Origin: an uncultured Alphaproteobacteria bacterium
GTDB lineage: Bacteria; Pseudomonadota; Alphaproteobacteria; CASFRQ01; SAAU01
Length of the DNA stretch: 5,835 nt
Direction: 5' to 3'
Assembly (NCBI GenBank): GCA_949296785.1
Contig: CASFRQ010000039.1
Span: 1 to 5,835, forward strand
Part shown: piece after piece, positions 5,124 through 5,835 of the stretch
How the letters are laid out: each line of letters starts with the position of its first letter
Numbering within the stretch: position 1 is the stretch's first letter
Translations under genes and position numbers: made by a program
Notes under the pieces: generated by a model
Database searches by the model: none
Told to the model about the DNA's origin: nothing
What the model saw: the letters and a program-made list of their open reading frames with translations, nothing else

Positions 5124-5729
5124 ATGATTAAAGCCGTTATTTTTGACATAGGGAATGTCCTTCTCGGGTGGGATCCGAAAAATTTATATCGCAAGGTTTT
5201 TAATTCAGAAGAGGAAGTTGACCTGTTTTTGAAAAACATTTGTGATGCCGAATGGAATATTTCCATGGATGCGGGCAAACCTTTTGCGGAGGGGATTCGC
5301 GAAAAACAAGCTCAATTTCCTCAATATAAAGACCTTATCGCCCTATATGACACCCGTTGGGAAGAAATGCTTTCCGGCGTTTTTGCAGAACCCGCCCGGG
5401 TTTTAAAAGACCTGAAAGCTAAAGGGATGTCTGTATATGCCTTGACCAATTTTTCAAAGGAAAAGTTTGAAGTCGCTTACGAAAAGTTTGAGTTTTTCCG
5501 CCTGTTTGACGGCATCGTGGTTTCGGCAAAGGAAAAATTGATAAAGCCAAATCCGGCGATTTTCCGGTTGATTGCCGAAAGATACGGCTTGGTTCCAGAA
5601 ACAACTTTATTCATTGATGATAATCATAAAAATATTCAAACCGCCAAAGAACTCGGATTTCAGACAATTCTGTTTCAATATCCGGAACTTTTGCGACCTC
5701 GTCTGCGGTTAAAAGGCATTGATATTTAA
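5124..5729 (+). CDS. HAD-superfamily hydrolase (subfamily IA, DxGNV type), probable phosphatase
   Basis: A cytoplasmic HAD hydrolase of 201 residues with a helical cap between motifs I and II, as in subfamily IA. Seen: motif I FDIGNVL with nucleophile D8; motif II ALTNFS with T108; motif III Lys K141 in KLIKPNP; motif IV LFIDDNHKN with D165 and D166. The second Asp of the usual DxD phosphatase motif is replaced by G10. The same DxGN form occurs in E. coli YihX, a glucose-1-phosphate phosphatase, so loss of phosphatase activity does not follow. The overall pattern (W..D.G.PFAE in the cap, then LTN..., KP.P.IF, FIDD...N) matches a common but poorly characterised 'HAD family phosphatase' group. 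Substrate unknown; nearness to pgi hints at sugar phosphates but is weak evidence. The stop overlaps by two bases the TAA of a possible gene on the other strand. Confidence 0.93.
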   Translation: MIKAVIFDIGNVLLGWDPKNLYRKVFNSEEEVDLFLKNICDAEWNISMDAGKPFAEGIREKQAQFPQYKDLIALYDTRWEEMLSGVFAEPARVLKDLKAKGMSVYALTNFSKEKFEVAYEKFEFFRLFDGIVVSAKEKLIKPNPAIFRLIAERYGLVPETTLFIDDNHKNIQTAKELGFQTILFQYPELLRPRLRLKGIDI

Positions 5730-5833
5730 GTCGGAATTGAAAACTTTGTCTTCTTTTGCCTTCCTTGGAAGTATTTTCGTTTTTTCTTCCGCTTCCCGCC
5801 TGTTTTATCTTTTGCCGGGAGGGAAGATGCTTT
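5726..5833 (-). CDS. Possible C-terminal end of a Lys/Arg-rich protein entering from the right edge
   Basis: On the - strand one frame is open from the window edge to a TAA at 5728-5726, giving 35 residues with a strongly basic tail (AKDKTGGKRKKKRKYFQGRQ, then KKTKFSIPT). Such tails are seen on RNA-binding proteins, but I cannot identify a family from this fragment. Its stop overlaps the HAD stop in the sequence TTAA, a normal convergent arrangement. Against it: a purine-rich strand encodes Lys, Arg and Gly by chance, and a second - strand frame is open here too. The start would lie beyond the window. Confidence 0.33.
   Translation of the reverse strand, partial: KASSLPAKDKTGGKRKKKRKYFQGRQKKTKFSIPT
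5760..5786 (+). terminator. Weak candidate HAD gene terminator
   Basis: CTTC (5760-5763) can pair with GAAG (5768-5771) around CTTG, followed by the T-rich stretch TATTTTCGTTTTTT. It begins 31 nt after the HAD stop. The 4-bp stem is short and the region may be coding on the other strand, so support is slight. Confidence 0.2.
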
Positions 5834-5835
5834 TA

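Noticed and set aside
5792..5826. CTTCCC/GGGAAG inverted repeat near the right edge
   Set aside because: The arms are short, about 23 nt apart, have no T-run, and lie in possible - strand coding sequence.

Overview
This window looks like ordinary chromosomal housekeeping DNA from a moderately AT-rich alphaproteobacterium. Four large genes lie on the + strand with short spacers: lspA (signal peptidase II), pgi (glucose-6-phosphate isomerase), mutL (mismatch repair) and a HAD-superfamily hydrolase. A very small lipoprotein gene sits directly behind lspA. The alphaproteobacterial assignment is an inference. It rests on the lspA / short DUF3035-like lipoprotein / mutL neighbourhood, the Gram-negative lipoprotein setting, and an endonuclease-type MutL. 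Leaders are A-rich with clear AAGGA-type ribosome binding sites, and intergenic DNA is rich in A- and T-runs, which fits a low-GC, possibly host-associated lineage. GC was judged by eye only.

Layout. Positions 1-181 hold an AT-rich nested inverted repeat, a diverged 18-bp tandem repeat, a small GC hairpin, and a doubtful short open frame whose stop overlaps an alternative lspA start. lspA (182-676) and the lipoprotein gene (678-920) are one base apart and almost certainly translationally coupled; LspA would process the lipobox of its neighbour. pgi (949-2604) follows after 28 bases, so these three are probably one operon. A 246-bp spacer (2605-2850) has a weak terminator-like hairpin and an 11-bp direct repeat ahead of mutL (2851-4881). 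A second spacer (4882-5123) carries an AT-only hairpin with a T-run. Antisense to it lies a 55-codon stop-free, protein-like frame with no start codon, possibly a gene remnant. The HAD gene (5124-5729) follows, and its stop overlaps that of a possible Lys/Arg-rich C-terminus entering on the - strand from the right edge.

Functionally this is a neighbourhood rather than a pathway: lipoprotein maturation, upper glycolysis/gluconeogenesis, mismatch repair, and a small phosphatase-like enzyme. I found no CRISPR array, tRNA, rRNA, transposase, attachment site or phage gene, and no convincing new multi-gene system. The best leads are the minimal lipoprotein coupled to its own peptidase, the antisense remnant between mutL and the HAD gene, the possible convergent gene at the right edge, and the repeats upstream of lspA and mutL.
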